Source of the DNA: Microbacterium maritypicum
GTDB lineage: Bacteria > Actinomycetota > Actinomycetes > Actinomycetales > Microbacteriaceae
Length of the DNA stretch: 64,000 bases
NCBI RefSeq assembly: GCF_008868125.1
Contig: NZ_WAAQ01000001.1
Span: 1,798,001-1,862,000 of the forward strand
Direction: 5' to 3'
Shown here piece after piece: positions 51,735 through 61,206 of the stretch (positions are counted from its first letter, which is position 1; every line of letters begins with the position of its first letter). The notes under the pieces are model-generated. The model was not told the origin of the DNA. It did not search any database and worked only from the letters and a program-made list of their open reading frames with translations. The position numbers were made by a program, and so were the translations under genes.

Positions 51735-52430
51735 TCAGACCGCGCGGACGATACCGAGCGGCGTCGACTCCAGGCCCTGTCCGAGCGGGTTGTCGCCGAG
51801 GATCTTGACGAGGCGACGCTCTGCGTCCTTGTCGAGCGTCGAACCGAGGATGTTGCCGCCGAGATCGTTGATGTCGACCACCGCCACCTCCGCCTGACCG
51901 CCGATCAGCGCCTTCACGCGTGCGGCCACGCCGTCGGGATCCTTGGGTCCGAGCACGACGGCCTCGTTGTAGGGAGGGATGGTGTGCTTGGTCGGACCGT
52001 CGATCGCGCGTGCCTTGTCTCCGGCGATGCGGTAGAAGTCACCACGACGGCCGAAAGCCTTGGTCACCGCCGCCACGGCGGACGCGAACAGGATACGCGG
52101 GGTGCCGCACTCCCGCAGCGCCATCTCCATCGTCTCGGGCATGCCGAGTCCGATGCCGTACGGCGTGCGGGTGACGTACTTAGAGAGGAAGAGCGCGAGC
52201 TTGCGCGGCTTGATCTCATCGAGACGGTATGACCGCCCCTGGGTGATCGCCACGATCTTCTCGGTCACGAACAGCAGGTCGCCCGGCTGCACGGCGTCCT
52301 TGGCGTACTCCGTGATGATCGCATCGAGGTCGTCCTCGGGCATGACCACGCGGGTGCGCAGCGGGATGCGTGCGTAGCTCTTGCCGTCGACGCTGGTCTC
52401 GAGCGCCTTGCCGTCGTTCGCCTGACTCAT
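51735..52430 (-). CDS. CofE-like gamma-glutamyl ligase-type protein
   Basis: This 231-residue protein resembles coenzyme F420-0:gamma-glutamyl ligase: [20 protein letters not shown], then [40 protein letters not shown] and [15 protein letters not shown]. CofE adds glutamate to F420-0 with GTP. No cofC, cofD or fbiC gene is here, so it may be a relative with another substrate. The ATG overlaps the sigA stop by 4 bp, so it is co-transcribed with the principal sigma factor. This linkage to sigA seems to be a Microbacteriaceae feature. Confidence 0.78.
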   Translation of the reverse strand: MSQANDGKALETSVDGKSYARIPLRTRVVMPEDDLDAIITEYAKDAVQPGDLLFVTEKIVAITQGRSYRLDEIKPRKLALFLSKYVTRTPYGIGLGMPETMEMALRECGTPRILFASAVAAVTKAFGRRGDFYRIAGDKARAIDGPTKHTIPPYNEAVVLGPKDPDGVAARVKALIGGQAEVAVVDINDLGGNILGSTLDKDAERRLVKILGDNPLGQGLESTPLGIVRAV

Positions 52431-53665
52431 TCGAGGTAGTCCCGCAGGGACTGCGAGCGGCTCGGGTGACGCAGCTTCGCCATCGTCTTGGACTCGATCT
52501 GGCGGATGCGCTCACGCGTCACACCGAACGTGTCGCCGATCTGGTCGAGCGTCTTCGGCTGACCGTCGCCCAGGCCGAAGCGCATGCGGATGACACCCGC
52601 CTCACGCTCGGACAGCGAGTCGAGCAGCTGCTCCAGCTGACGCTGCAGCATGGTGAAGCCCACGGCGTCGGCGGGGACCACGGCCTCGGTGTCCTCGATG
52701 AGATCACCGAACTCGCTGTCGCCGTCTTCACCCAGCGGAGTGTGCAGCGAGATCGGCTCACGGCCGTACTTCTGCACCTCGACGACCTTCTCGGGCGTCA
52801 TGTCGAGCTCACGGCTGAGCTCTTCCGGAGTGGGTTCGCGGCCGAGGTCCTGCAGCATCTGACGCTGCACTCGCGCGAGCTTGTTGATGACCTCGACCAT
52901 GTGCACCGGGATGCGGATGGTACGGGCCTGGTCGGCCATGGCGCGGGTGATCGCCTGACGGATCCACCAGGTGGCGTAGGTCGAGAACTTGAAGCCCTTG
53001 GTGTAGTCGAACTTCTCGACAGCGCGGATCAGACCGAGGTTGCCCTCCTGGATCAGATCCAGGAACTGCATGCCCCGGCCGGTGTAGCGCTTGGCGAGCG
53101 AGACGACGAGTCGCAGGTTCGCGCCCAGCAGGTGGCTCTTGGCACGCTGACCGTCGCGGGCGACCCACTGCAGGTCGAGACCGAGCTGGCTCGTCTTCTC
53201 GGCCGCGGTCATCGCCGACAGCTTCTCCTCGGCGAACAGACCCGCCTCGATGCGCATCGCGAGCTCGACCTCTTCGGCCGCGTTCAGGAGCGCGACCTTT
53301 CCGATCTGCTTCAGGTAGTCCTTGACAGGGTCGGCCGTCGCACCGGTGATCTGCGTCGAGTAGACGGGGACGTCTTCGTCGTCGTTCGACGAGATGACGA
53401 TCGCGCCGGTCGGCAGCGGCTCGGTGAACTTCGGCTTGGCGTCCTCGTCCTCGTCATCCTCTACAGCGGCAGCTGCGGGAGCCTCGTCTTCTTCGACGAC
53501 GTCCTCGGACTTCTTCTTCTTGACGGGGGCGCGCTTCGCTGCCGCACGCTTCGCCGCGCTCAGGGGCGCGGGCTTCTCGGGCGCATCGGCCTCGACCGGA
53601 GCGTCGGCGGTCGTCTCTTCGGCAGCCTTCTTCGTCCGGGTGTTCTTCGTCGTGGCAGGAGTCAC
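52427..53665 (-). CDS. sigA: Principal RNA polymerase sigma factor SigA
   Basis: This 412-residue sigma-70 factor directs housekeeping transcription. The N-terminal 100 residues are Lys/Ala-rich, then acidic. Region 1.2 follows ([16 protein letters not shown]), then region 2 with [19 protein letters not shown] and [19 protein letters not shown] (-10 recognition). Region 3 follows, and region 4 has [20 protein letters not shown] for -35 binding. The GTG start lies about 8 nt after AAAGGCG. The upstream strand has TTGACA and TTGTCA hexamers but no convincing -10 at the right distance. Confidence 0.97.
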   Translation of the reverse strand: MTPATTKNTRTKKAAEETTADAPVEADAPEKPAPLSAAKRAAAKRAPVKKKKSEDVVEEDEAPAAAAVEDDEDEDAKPKFTEPLPTGAIVISSNDDEDVPVYSTQITGATADPVKDYLKQIGKVALLNAAEEVELAMRIEAGLFAEEKLSAMTAAEKTSQLGLDLQWVARDGQRAKSHLLGANLRLVVSLAKRYTGRGMQFLDLIQEGNLGLIRAVEKFDYTKGFKFSTYATWWIRQAITRAMADQARTIRIPVHMVEVINKLARVQRQMLQDLGREPTPEELSRELDMTPEKVVEVQKYGREPISLHTPLGEDGDSEFGDLIEDTEAVVPADAVGFTMLQRQLEQLLDSLSEREAGVIRMRFGLGDGQPKTLDQIGDTFGVTRERIRQIESKTMAKLRHPSRSQSLRDYLE

Positions 53666-53833
53666 GTTTCGCCTTTCACGGAGCTGCTGTGTAGCCCCGG
53701 GACATTTCGGACACTAGTAAGACCCTTGTCAAGTCCAGCGCTCGAAAACACTGATTGACAACGGGTCAGAGTCCTAGTATCGCACACGTGTGGCGATGCG
53801 GACGCATTCCGACGAAGTTCTCGCGGATCCGCC

Positions 53834-54775
53834 TCAACCGCGACCGGGCTTGTCCTCGTCGCCGGACGGGCGCGAGGCCAGGTAGCGCTCCAGCTCCGCG
53901 GCCAGCTCATCGGCACTGGGAAGGTCGCGCTCGCTGAAACCGCCCTCGTCGTAGGAGTCGTCGTCGGGGTTTCGTCCCGCCATGTACGCGTCGTAGCGGC
54001 GCTCGAGATTGTGGACCATCTGCTGCAGTTCGTCGTTCCCGGCGACCTGCTCGTCGACCCGCGTCAGATAGTCCTCGCGGCGCTCCTGGACGGCATCCAG
54101 CATGAGCACGAGTCCGGTCGACGCCATCAGCCGCTCCGCCGCCGCGATGACCGCGTCGGGATTCTCGGTCTCGGCGAGGTAGTGGGGAACCAACAGAACG
54201 AAGCCGACGGCTCGATCGCCGCGCTCGACGAAGCGGAATTCGAGCAGGTGCCCCGCTGTCGCCGGGACCTGCGTGCGCGGACGCCACACGGAGTGCGCCA
54301 CGGTGAGCTCTCGGCGATTGCCGCTGACCGTCGTGCCGATCGGGCGCGTGTGGGGTACCGGCATCGCGATCGAATGCACCCAGTGCAGGCCCGAGACCTC
54401 GAACTCCGCCGCCAGCGCGAGAACCGTTTTCGCGAAGAGGTTCCACGCGAAGTCGGGCTCGTATCCGGCGAGGAGCAGGAACGGACGACCGAGTGCATCG
54501 GTCGCCAGCGACAGCTCGAGTCGTGGTGGCGTGAACTCCGTGAGATGGTCCTGGTCGAACGAGATCACTGGACGACGCGCACGGTAGTCCAGCAGCGCGT
54601 CGTTCTCGAACACCACGACCGGCTGTGGCGATGCGGTCTCGCGCAAGTGGTCGATCAGACCGGAGACCGCGCTGCCCGCATCCGTGAAACCGGTGAGAAG
54701 CAGCACCAACGGCAGGCCATGCGGCACTGCGGGCGCATTCGCGACGCGTTCGTGGATCTCACCGGAGAAGGGCAT
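53834..54775 (-). CDS. PAC2-family protein
   Basis: This 313-residue protein has the PAC2 fold found in proteasome assembly chaperones. It opens with LVLLLTGFTDAGSAVSGLIDHL and contains SIAMPVPHTRPIGTTVSGNR and DYLTRVDEQVAGNDELQQMVHNLE. The C-terminal 50 residues are acidic and disordered. In actinobacteria it is widespread even where proteasome genes are absent, so chaperone activity is unproven. The ATG lies 6 nt after TAGCAT on the minus strand, fitting a leaderless start. It stands between sigA and pepA. Confidence 0.88.
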   Translation of the reverse strand: MPFSGEIHERVANAPAVPHGLPLVLLLTGFTDAGSAVSGLIDHLRETASPQPVVVFENDALLDYRARRPVISFDQDHLTEFTPPRLELSLATDALGRPFLLLAGYEPDFAWNLFAKTVLALAAEFEVSGLHWVHSIAMPVPHTRPIGTTVSGNRRELTVAHSVWRPRTQVPATAGHLLEFRFVERGDRAVGFVLLVPHYLAETENPDAVIAAAERLMASTGLVLMLDAVQERREDYLTRVDEQVAGNDELQQMVHNLERRYDAYMAGRNPDDDSYDEGGFSERDLPSADELAAELERYLASRPSGDEDKPGRG

Positions 54776-54781
54776 GTCTCC

Positions 54782-54787
54782 ATGCTA
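54782..54787 (-). promoter_or_regulatory. -10 element TAGCAT for the PAC2 gene
   Basis: On the minus strand TAGCAT is followed by GGAGAC and the ATG at 54775. GGAGA may also serve as a ribosome site. Confidence 0.4.
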
Positions 54788-54876
54788 CGAGCAGGTCCGG
54801 ATGCCGGGGCGCGGAGCGTCATGCTGAGAGCGAACACGCGCACGGACGGCGCGCGACCATGCCGCGGCGAAGATCC

Positions 54877-54882
54877 TAGGAT
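54877..54882 (+). promoter_or_regulatory. -10 element TAGGAT for pepA
   Basis: TAGGAT is followed by GGAGGT and the ATG at 54889. A leaderless start is favoured because GGAGGT directly abuts the ATG and is too close to act well as a ribosome site. Confidence 0.4.
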
Positions 54883-54888
54883 GGAGGT

Positions 54889-56361
54889 ATGACGCTTCCC
54901 GTGCTCTCGCACACCACCGCTCAGTTCCCCGGAAGCGCTGCAGATGCCGCAGTGCTCGTCGTCGCCGCTCTCCCCGATTCGGCGGATTCCCTGGCCGGTT
55001 ACCCCGGCCTCGCCGACACGTTGGCCGGCATCGGATTCACCGGCTCCGCCGGATCCTTCGCCCGCGTGTACGCCCCTGATGTGACGTCTCTGCCGTTCGC
55101 CGTCGTCGGCGCCGGCGCCAAGCCCGACGCCGCAGCGGTGCGCAACGCGGCCGGTACGGCGCTGCGCACGCTCACCGGCTTCGAGCACGTCGCGCTGGCC
55201 CTTGCCGAAGGCCTCGAGCCCTTCGCCGCGGCAGCGGCCGAGGGAGCGGTGCTCGGCGGGCACAAGTTCGACGGATACCGCACGGAGAAGGGCAAGGCGC
55301 GCGCCACTGCGGTCACCCTGCACGCCGAACTCGACGACGAAGACGCAGAGTACGCCCAGGTCATCGGCGACGCGGTCGCCCTGATCAAGGACCTCGTGAA
55401 CGTTCCCGCCGAGTGGCAGAGCCCCGCACAGCTCGCGCAGAGCGCGGCCGACAGTGTCGCCGACCTCGACGTCACCGTCGAGATCCTCGACGAGAAGGCC
55501 CTCGCCGAGCAGGGCTTCGGCGGCATCCTGGGCGTGGGGCAGGGCTCGGATCGTCCCCCGCGTCTCGTGCGCCTCGACTACTCCCCCGCCGACGCTTCGC
55601 GACACATCGCCCTTGTCGGCAAGGGCATCACGTTCGACACCGGCGGCCTGTCGCTCAAGCCCGCTGCGTCCATGGTCGGCATGAAGTTCGACATGGCGGG
55701 TGCCGCGACGTCGCTCGCCGCGATCCGTGCGATCGCTTCGCTCGGCCTCCCGGTCCACGTGACGGCGTGGCTCTGCATCACCGACAACATGCCGTCGGGC
55801 AGGGCGCTGCGCCCCGGCGACGTCATCCGCATCCTCGACGGCACCACGGTCGAGGTCCAGAACACCGATGCCGAGGGTCGACTCGTGCTCGCAGACGGCC
55901 TCGTGGCCGCGAGTCGCGAGAACCCGGACGTCATCATCGACGTGGCCACTCTCACGGGCGCCATCGTCGCCGCACTGGGCCACCGGCACACCGGCGTCTT
56001 CGGCGACGTCGAGACCGTGTCCTCGTTCATCTCCGCGACCGCTCAGGTCGACGAGCCCGCATGGCACATGCCGCTGCCGGAGTACATGGAGGAGTCGCTC
56101 GAATCCCCCATCGCCGACCTGCAGAACGCGAACATGGGCGACCGGATGGGCGGCGCCTCCTACGCCGGCCTGTTCCTGCGCCGCTTCGTCGGTCGTACGT
56201 CGGATGCCGACGACGCTCCGCGCATCCCTTGGGTGCACCTCGACATCGCGGGATCCGGCGAACACGCCGGCGCCCCGTACGGCTTCACTGAGAAGGGCCC
56301 CACCGGAGCGATGGTCCGATCGATCGTCGCCTTCGCCGCAGCATCCCACACGGAGGCATGA
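54889..56361 (+). CDS. pepA: Leucyl aminopeptidase, M17 family
   Basis: This 490-residue two-zinc aminopeptidase removes N-terminal residues from peptides in the cytosol. The catalytic C-terminal domain has the metal Lys and Asp in VGKGITFDTGGLSLKPA, MKFDMAGAAT, and the family signature NTDAEGRLVLAD. The catalytic Arg belongs to this last stretch. The N-terminal domain (about 1-165) is the usual variable region. The lpdA gene follows within 3 bp, so the two are expressed together. Confidence 0.95.
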   Translation: MTLPVLSHTTAQFPGSAADAAVLVVAALPDSADSLAGYPGLADTLAGIGFTGSAGSFARVYAPDVTSLPFAVVGAGAKPDAAAVRNAAGTALRTLTGFEHVALALAEGLEPFAAAAAEGAVLGGHKFDGYRTEKGKARATAVTLHAELDDEDAEYAQVIGDAVALIKDLVNVPAEWQSPAQLAQSAADSVADLDVTVEILDEKALAEQGFGGILGVGQGSDRPPRLVRLDYSPADASRHIALVGKGITFDTGGLSLKPAASMVGMKFDMAGAATSLAAIRAIASLGLPVHVTAWLCITDNMPSGRALRPGDVIRILDGTTVEVQNTDAEGRLVLADGLVAASRENPDVIIDVATLTGAIVAALGHRHTGVFGDVETVSSFISATAQVDEPAWHMPLPEYMEESLESPIADLQNANMGDRMGGASYAGLFLRRFVGRTSDADDAPRIPWVHLDIAGSGEHAGAPYGFTEKGPTGAMVRSIVAFAAASHTEA

Positions 56362-56364
56362 CAT

Positions 56365-57738
56365 ATGACAACCCACACCTTCGACATCGTCGTCCTGGGC
56401 GGCGGCAGCGGCGGTTATGCCGCGGCACTGCGGGCGAGTGAGCTCGGCAAGTCCGTCGCGCTGATCGAGAAGGACAAGGTCGGAGGGACCTGCCTGCACC
56501 GCGGGTGCATCCCGACCAAGGCGCTGCTGCATGCCGCAGAGGTCGCCGACCATGTGCGCGATGCCGCGTCCGTGGGCGTGACCGCAGTGCTGCAGGGCAT
56601 CGACACCGCCGGGGTCCGCGCCTACCGCGAAGGGATCGTCGCCAAGAAGTTCAAGGGCCTCGAGGGACTCGTCAAGGCCCGCGGGATCACCACGGTCTCC
56701 GGACTCGGCCGCCTGAACGCGGATCGCAGCGTCAGCGTCGGCGACGACGTCTACGTGGGGACGGATGTGGTGCTCGCCACCGGCTCGTACAGCCGCTCCC
56801 TCCCCGGCCTCGAGATCGGCGGCCGAATCCTCACCAGCGAGCAGGCTCTCGCTCTGGACGTCGTGCCCGACCACGTGCTCATCCTCGGAGGGGGTGTGAT
56901 CGGTGTCGAGTTCGCGAGCGTCTGGCGCTCCTTCGGATCCGAGGTCACCATCATCGAGGCGCTCCCGCACCTCGTCCCGAACGAGGACATCGCCCTCAGC
57001 AAGGGACTGGAGCGCGCATTCCGTCGTCGCGGCATCAAGTACTCCCTCGGCACCCGCTTCCAGAGCGTCGTGCAGGACGAGTCATCCGTCACGCTGACGC
57101 TCGAAGACGGCACGCAGTTCACCGCCGACTACCTCCTCGTCGCCGTCGGTCGCGGTCCCGTCACGGCCGATCTCGGTTTCGAAGAGGCAGGTGTGACCCT
57201 CGATCGTGGATTCGTGATCGTCGACGAAGATCTGCGCACCGGTGTACCGGGGCTCTGGGCGGTCGGCGACATCGTGCCCGGCCTCCAACTCGCGCACCGT
57301 GGATTCCAGCAGGGCATCGCGGTCGCCGAACGGATCGCCGGACTCTCGCCTGCCAACATCCCGGATGCGCAGATCCCCAAGGTCACGTATTCGAGCCCCG
57401 AGGTCGCCTCGGTCGGTGTGACCGAGGCCGCCGCCGCCGCCGAGCACGGCGCGGACGCGATCGTCGCCTACGAGTACAACCTCGCCGGCAACGGCAAGAG
57501 CGAGATCATCGGAACCGGTGGTCTCGTGAAGGTCGTCCGTCTCAAGGACGGGCCCGTCATCGGTGTGCACCTGCTCGGCGATCGTGTCGGCGAGCTCATC
57601 ACCGAGGGGCAGCTCGCCGTCGCCTGGGAGGCGCACCCGGAGGACATCGCTCCTCTGATCCACGCGCACCCTACCCAGAGCGAGGCGCTCGGCGAGGCCT
57701 TCCTGGCTCTGGCCGGCAAGCCCCTGCACGCCCTCTGA
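56365..57738 (+). CDS. lpdA: Dihydrolipoyl dehydrogenase (E3)
   Basis: This 457-residue flavoprotein reoxidises dihydrolipoamide in 2-oxo acid dehydrogenase complexes. The FAD fold is IVVLGGGSGGYAAAL at 8-22, the redox disulfide Cys43/Cys48 lies in GGTCLHRGCIP, and the NAD fold includes LILGGGVIGVEFASVW. The second FAD loop is GLWAVGDIVPG, and the catalytic His-Glu pair is in HAHPTQSEAL. It begins 3 bp after pepA and lies directly upstream of the E2 gene, so it provides the E3 for that complex. Confidence 0.97.
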   Translation: MTTHTFDIVVLGGGSGGYAAALRASELGKSVALIEKDKVGGTCLHRGCIPTKALLHAAEVADHVRDAASVGVTAVLQGIDTAGVRAYREGIVAKKFKGLEGLVKARGITTVSGLGRLNADRSVSVGDDVYVGTDVVLATGSYSRSLPGLEIGGRILTSEQALALDVVPDHVLILGGGVIGVEFASVWRSFGSEVTIIEALPHLVPNEDIALSKGLERAFRRRGIKYSLGTRFQSVVQDESSVTLTLEDGTQFTADYLLVAVGRGPVTADLGFEEAGVTLDRGFVIVDEDLRTGVPGLWAVGDIVPGLQLAHRGFQQGIAVAERIAGLSPANIPDAQIPKVTYSSPEVASVGVTEAAAAAEHGADAIVAYEYNLAGNGKSEIIGTGGLVKVVRLKDGPVIGVHLLGDRVGELITEGQLAVAWEAHPEDIAPLIHAHPTQSEALGEAFLALAGKPLHAL

Positions 57739-57805
57739 GCACCAACCGGTGCCCGAGTCACTAAGCTAGACAAGCGTCATACAACTTCCTGAAGGAGACT
57801 CAGTC

Positions 57806-59560
57806 ATGAGCACATCCGTCGTCCTCCCCGCTCTCGGCGAGAGCGTCACAGAGGGTACGGTCACCCGCTGGCTCAAGCAGGTGGGAGACACCGTGCAGGC
57901 GGACGAGGGCCTGCTCGAGATCTCGACCGACAAGGTCGACACCGAGATCCCCTCCCCCGTCAGCGGCGTGATCGAGGAGATCCTCGTGGCCGAGGACGAG
58001 ACCGTCGAGGTCGGCGCTCTCCTCGCGCGCATCGGTGATGGCAGCGCTGCGGCCCCGGCTGCAGATGCCCCCGCCGCCGCGGCCCCCGCCGCAGCAGAGG
58101 CACCGGCCCCCGCCGCTGCCGAAGCACCGGCACCCGCTGCCGAAGCACCGGCCGCAGAGGCTGCACCCGCGGCACCCGCCGGCGATGCGACCGACATCGT
58201 TCTTCCCGAGCTGGGTGAGAGCGTCACCGAGGGCACCGTCACCCGCTGGCTCAAGCAGGTGGGTGACAGCATCGCCGTCGACGAGGCTCTTCTGGAGATC
58301 TCCACCGACAAGGTCGACACCGAGATCCCCTCGCCGGTCGCCGGCGTGCTGCAGGAGATCGTCGCCGGCGAAGACGAGACCGTCGCTGTCGGCGCCGTGC
58401 TGGCACGTGTCGGCTCTGGTGCCGCACCCGCCGCCGAAGCGCCTGCGGCTCCGGCACCTGCTGCTGCCCCGGCGCCCGCTGCTGCTCCTGCACCCGTTGC
58501 TGCTCCTGCACCCGTTGCAGCCCCGGCACCTGCCGCTGCCCCGGCACCCGCTGCCGCTCCGGCACCTGCTGCTGCAGCCCCGGCACCCGCCGCTGCTCCG
58601 GCACCTGCTGCTGCAGCCCCGGCACCCGCCGCGACGAAGCTCGCACTCCCGACAGAAAACGACAACCTCTACGTGACCCCGCTCGTGCGCCGTCTGGCGT
58701 CGCAGCAGGGCGTGGACCTGGCTTCGGTCACCGGCACCGGTGTGGGTGGTCGTATCCGCAAGGAAGACGTGCTGAAGGCCGCGGAGACCGCGACGGCGGC
58801 ACCTGCTGCTGCAGCGCCGGCTCCCGCTCCGCTCGAGGTCTCGCCCCTGCGCGGCACGACGCAGCCGATGTCGCGTCTGCGCAAGGTGCTCGCCAAGCGT
58901 GCTGTCGAGTCGATGCAGCAGACGGCTCAGCTGACCACGGTCGTCGAGGTCGATGTCACGGCCCTCGCCGACTACCGCGACAGCGTGAAGGCGTCGTTCC
59001 TGGAGAAGACGGGCGACAAGCTCTCCTTCCTGCCGTTCTTCGCTCTCGCCACGGCTGAGGCGCTGCAGGCGTTCCCGATCGTCAACGCGACCGTCGACGG
59101 CGAGAACATCGTCTACCCCGCCAGCGAGAACGTGTCGATCGCCGTCGACACCGAGCGTGGTCTGCTCACGCCGGTGCTGCGCGACGCCGCTTCGAAGAAC
59201 ATCGCGCAGATCGCACACGAGATCGCCGATCTCGCCGCGCGTACTCGCGACAACAAGCTGAAGCCCGATGAGCTTGCCGGCGGCACGTTCACGCTGACCA
59301 ACACCGGTTCGCGTGGCGCCCTGTTCGACACTCCTGTCGTGTTCCTGCCCCAGTCGGCGATCCTGGGTACCGGCACGGTCGTCAAGCGTCCGGGTCTCGT
59401 CAAGGTCGGGGGTGCTGATGCGATCGCCGTCCGGTCGTACGTGTACCTCGCGCTCTCCTACGACCACCGGATCATCGACGGCGCCGACGCAGCCCGATTC
59501 CTGGGCGCGGTGAAGGCCCGCCTCGAGTCGGCACAGTTCGCCGCTCAGCTCGGCGCCTGA
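57806..59560 (+). CDS. sucB: 2-oxo acid dehydrogenase E2 (dihydrolipoyl acyltransferase), two lipoyl domains
   Basis: This 584-residue E2 has two nearly identical lipoyl domains with Lys43 and Lys169 in [15 protein letters not shown] long Ala/Pro linker precedes a peripheral-subunit-binding domain ([33 protein letters not shown]). The catalytic domain has SYDHRIIDG, with His554 and Asp558. In actinobacteria this E2, commonly named sucB, serves pyruvate and/or 2-oxoglutarate dehydrogenase. GAAGGAGA lies 8 nt before the ATG. E3 (lpdA) is directly upstream. Confidence 0.94.
   Translation: MSTSVVLPALGESVTEGTVTRWLKQVGDTVQADEGLLEISTDKVDTEIPSPVSGVIEEILVAEDETVEVGALLARIGDGSAAAPAADAPAAAAPAAAEAPAPAAAEAPAPAAEAPAAEAAPAAPAGDATDIVLPELGESVTEGTVTRWLKQVGDSIAVDEALLEISTDKVDTEIPSPVAGVLQEIVAGEDETVAVGAVLARVGSGAAPAAEAPAAPAPAAAPAPAAAPAPVAAPAPVAAPAPAAAPAPAAAPAPAAAAPAPAAAPAPAAAAPAPAATKLALPTENDNLYVTPLVRRLASQQGVDLASVTGTGVGGRIRKEDVLKAAETATAAPAAAAPAPAPLEVSPLRGTTQPMSRLRKVLAKRAVESMQQTAQLTTVVEVDVTALADYRDSVKASFLEKTGDKLSFLPFFALATAEALQAFPIVNATVDGENIVYPASENVSIAVDTERGLLTPVLRDAASKNIAQIAHEIADLAARTRDNKLKPDELAGGTFTLTNTGSRGALFDTPVVFLPQSAILGTGTVVKRPGLVKVGGADAIAVRSYVYLALSYDHRIIDGADAARFLGAVKARLESAQFAAQLGA
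58556..58633 (+). repeat. 39-bp tandem repeat in the E2 linker
   Basis: Two copies (58556-58594 and 58595-58633) differ only in the last base. They encode part of the Ala-Pro linker between the second lipoyl domain and the subunit-binding domain. Looser Ala-Pro repeats extend back to about 58430. Confidence 0.85.
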
Positions 59561-59569
59561 CCGCACGAG

Positions 59570-61045
59570 TCATCCTGGCTGGTCCGCGACGTCATAGACG
59601 TCGCGGACCAGCCATTTCTCTTCTGTGCGGATGAGGACGACGATCGTCTGATCGGACCCCTGCCCCTCCGCGTCTCCCTCCCCGTCATCCACCCCACTCG
59701 TCCGAAGGCGTACCACCGCGACGTCCCCGTACTCGTCCACGAGTTCGGGGCTCGGCTTCACCGGATCCACACTGCCAAGAGCCCCCATGACGTTCTCGGC
59801 GTCGCCGGCCACGGCATCCGTGCAGGAGGTATCGCCCTGGGCGCGGCAGTCCGCGATCGCACGCAGGAGAGATGGCACGGCGCCGAGGGGATCCTCCTCG
59901 GCGGAGGAGGACTGCGACCTCGAGTCCTCTCCGCCCGCGGGAGCTGCTCTCGGGGGCGGTGTGCTCGCCGACGCTGCATCTCCCCCCGGCGCCGACGACC
60001 GCGTCTGAGAGCTGCCATCTGCTGCCCCGTCGGCCTTCCCTGCTTCTTCGCCGTCAGGCCAGAGAAGCCCTCCGGCGAGCACCAGAGCCGCGGCCACCCC
60101 CGCCACCAGCACTGATCTCTTCCGCCGGTCTGCTGTCGTCTCAGACTGCCCTGCCCCGCTGTTCCGAGGTCGTGTGCGAGCGGGACGGGTTCGTCGTCTG
60201 TCCTCCAGTCGCGCATGGATCGCCTCGACGAACACGCGGAGAGCATCGCGGATCGCGTCCCGTCTGCGGCTCCCCCGATACGGTTCACCGGTGCGGACGC
60301 GATCCGCACGCAGACGGAGCGCACCCTGACGGTCCTGGGGAACACCTGGCGCGGTCGCGCGAGCGAGGTCTCGTGCGCGCTCGGGAGCGTGGAGTTCGCG
60401 CTCGAGCGGCTGCGGAGCCGCGATGTCGAGCATCGACCGCTCCCACGAATCGATGAGCGTGCGAGGAAGTCGCGGATGGGTGAGAGTCTTCTCCAATCCG
60501 TCCTCGACAGCACCCAGCGCGCGCGTGAGTGCTTTGTCGGGAGTCTGCTCCCTCAGGCTCTCGAGGATCTCCATGACTCCTGCTCTGGCGTCAGGACCAT
60601 CTCCGAGCACGAAGATAGGACGCCCTCCGTCTGTCAGCCACCACGTGCCGGTGCGTGCGCCGCCGGCACCCTCTCCCAACTCGTCGAGACCCCGCAGAAG
60701 GCTGACGACGAGCGTGCTGGATTCACCGGGAGTGATGTTCCCTCCCGCCGCGGATCGCCGGCCCAGGAACCCCCGCACCCGCTCCGTGCACCACGGAAGC
60801 AACGCATCGTGCCCTCCCCTACGACGACTGACATCGATGGGCGCCGCGATGTGCTCGGCTCCCGCGAACCGCCATCCGTCCCAGCCGCGGAGGATCGCTG
60901 CGTCCATCCGCACAGCGACGCCTTCCCCCTGGGTCACCAGCGTGCCCGAGAACGGCCCCTCGGTCGGATCGAGCGTCCTCACCACGCGATGCGCCCCCGG
61001 TACGAGTGGCGCTCCCCGGCCGTCGTCGATCGCGATGTCGTTCAT
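59570..61045 (-). CDS. Unknown single-pass membrane protein
   Basis: I do not recognise this 491-residue protein. Residues 1-310 are soluble and probably cytoplasmic, with no motif I can assign (LVPGAHRVVRTLDPTEG near the start, GGARTGTWWLTDGGRPIFVLGDG in the middle). An Arg-rich segment precedes a transmembrane helix at about 313-330 (VLVAGVAAALVLAGGLLW). A Ser/Pro/Ala-rich extracellular stalk follows, then a small domain with two Cys in ADCRAQGDTSCTDA. The architecture is like a membrane-anchored regulator with a cytoplasmic sensor. Its last codons form one arm of a transcription terminator. Confidence 0.65.
   Translation of the reverse strand: MNDIAIDDGRGAPLVPGAHRVVRTLDPTEGPFSGTLVTQGEGVAVRMDAAILRGWDGWRFAGAEHIAAPIDVSRRRGGHDALLPWCTERVRGFLGRRSAAGGNITPGESSTLVVSLLRGLDELGEGAGGARTGTWWLTDGGRPIFVLGDGPDARAGVMEILESLREQTPDKALTRALGAVEDGLEKTLTHPRLPRTLIDSWERSMLDIAAPQPLERELHAPERARDLARATAPGVPQDRQGALRLRADRVRTGEPYRGSRRRDAIRDALRVFVEAIHARLEDRRRTRPARTRPRNSGAGQSETTADRRKRSVLVAGVAAALVLAGGLLWPDGEEAGKADGAADGSSQTRSSAPGGDAASASTPPPRAAPAGGEDSRSQSSSAEEDPLGAVPSLLRAIADCRAQGDTSCTDAVAGDAENVMGALGSVDPVKPSPELVDEYGDVAVVRLRTSGVDDGEGDAEGQGSDQTIVVLIRTEEKWLVRDVYDVADQPG
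59576..59614. terminator. 18-bp perfect hairpin after sucB, inside the end of the opposite gene
   Basis: Arms 59576-59593 and 59597-59614 with loop ATA, then TTTCTC on the sucB strand. The hairpin overlaps the last codons of the minus-strand gene. Confidence 0.8.
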
Positions 61046-61193
61046 CTCCCCATCACAGCGCAGGAGGCGCTTTCGTCACCGGGTTCGGAGGCGACCCGGA
61101 CGGATTCCGGCTGAGCCCCCGATGTGCAGGAGGAGTGAGAGGCGCCCGCTCCGCTTCGCGCGAACGTCGACATCACGAGGCCGTCGGACTCGG

Positions 61194-61199
61194 TAGGCT
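61194..61199 (+). promoter_or_regulatory. -10 element TAGGCT for the leaderless DUF4191 gene
   Basis: TAGGCT is followed by GGTCCTC and the ATG at 61207; no ribosome-binding sequence fits. Confidence 0.55.
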
Positions 61200-61206
61200 G
61201 GTCCTC

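Noticed and set aside
53783..53792. CACACGTGTG palindrome upstream of sigA, with a similar ACACGTGT at the racemase promoter
   Set aside because: The shared core is only 8 bp and easily arises by chance; the second copy overlaps a start codon.
54655..56970. Long minus-strand open frame opposite pepA
   Set aside because: pepA on the plus strand has full catalytic motifs; the opposite frame shows none and runs through the divergent promoter region.
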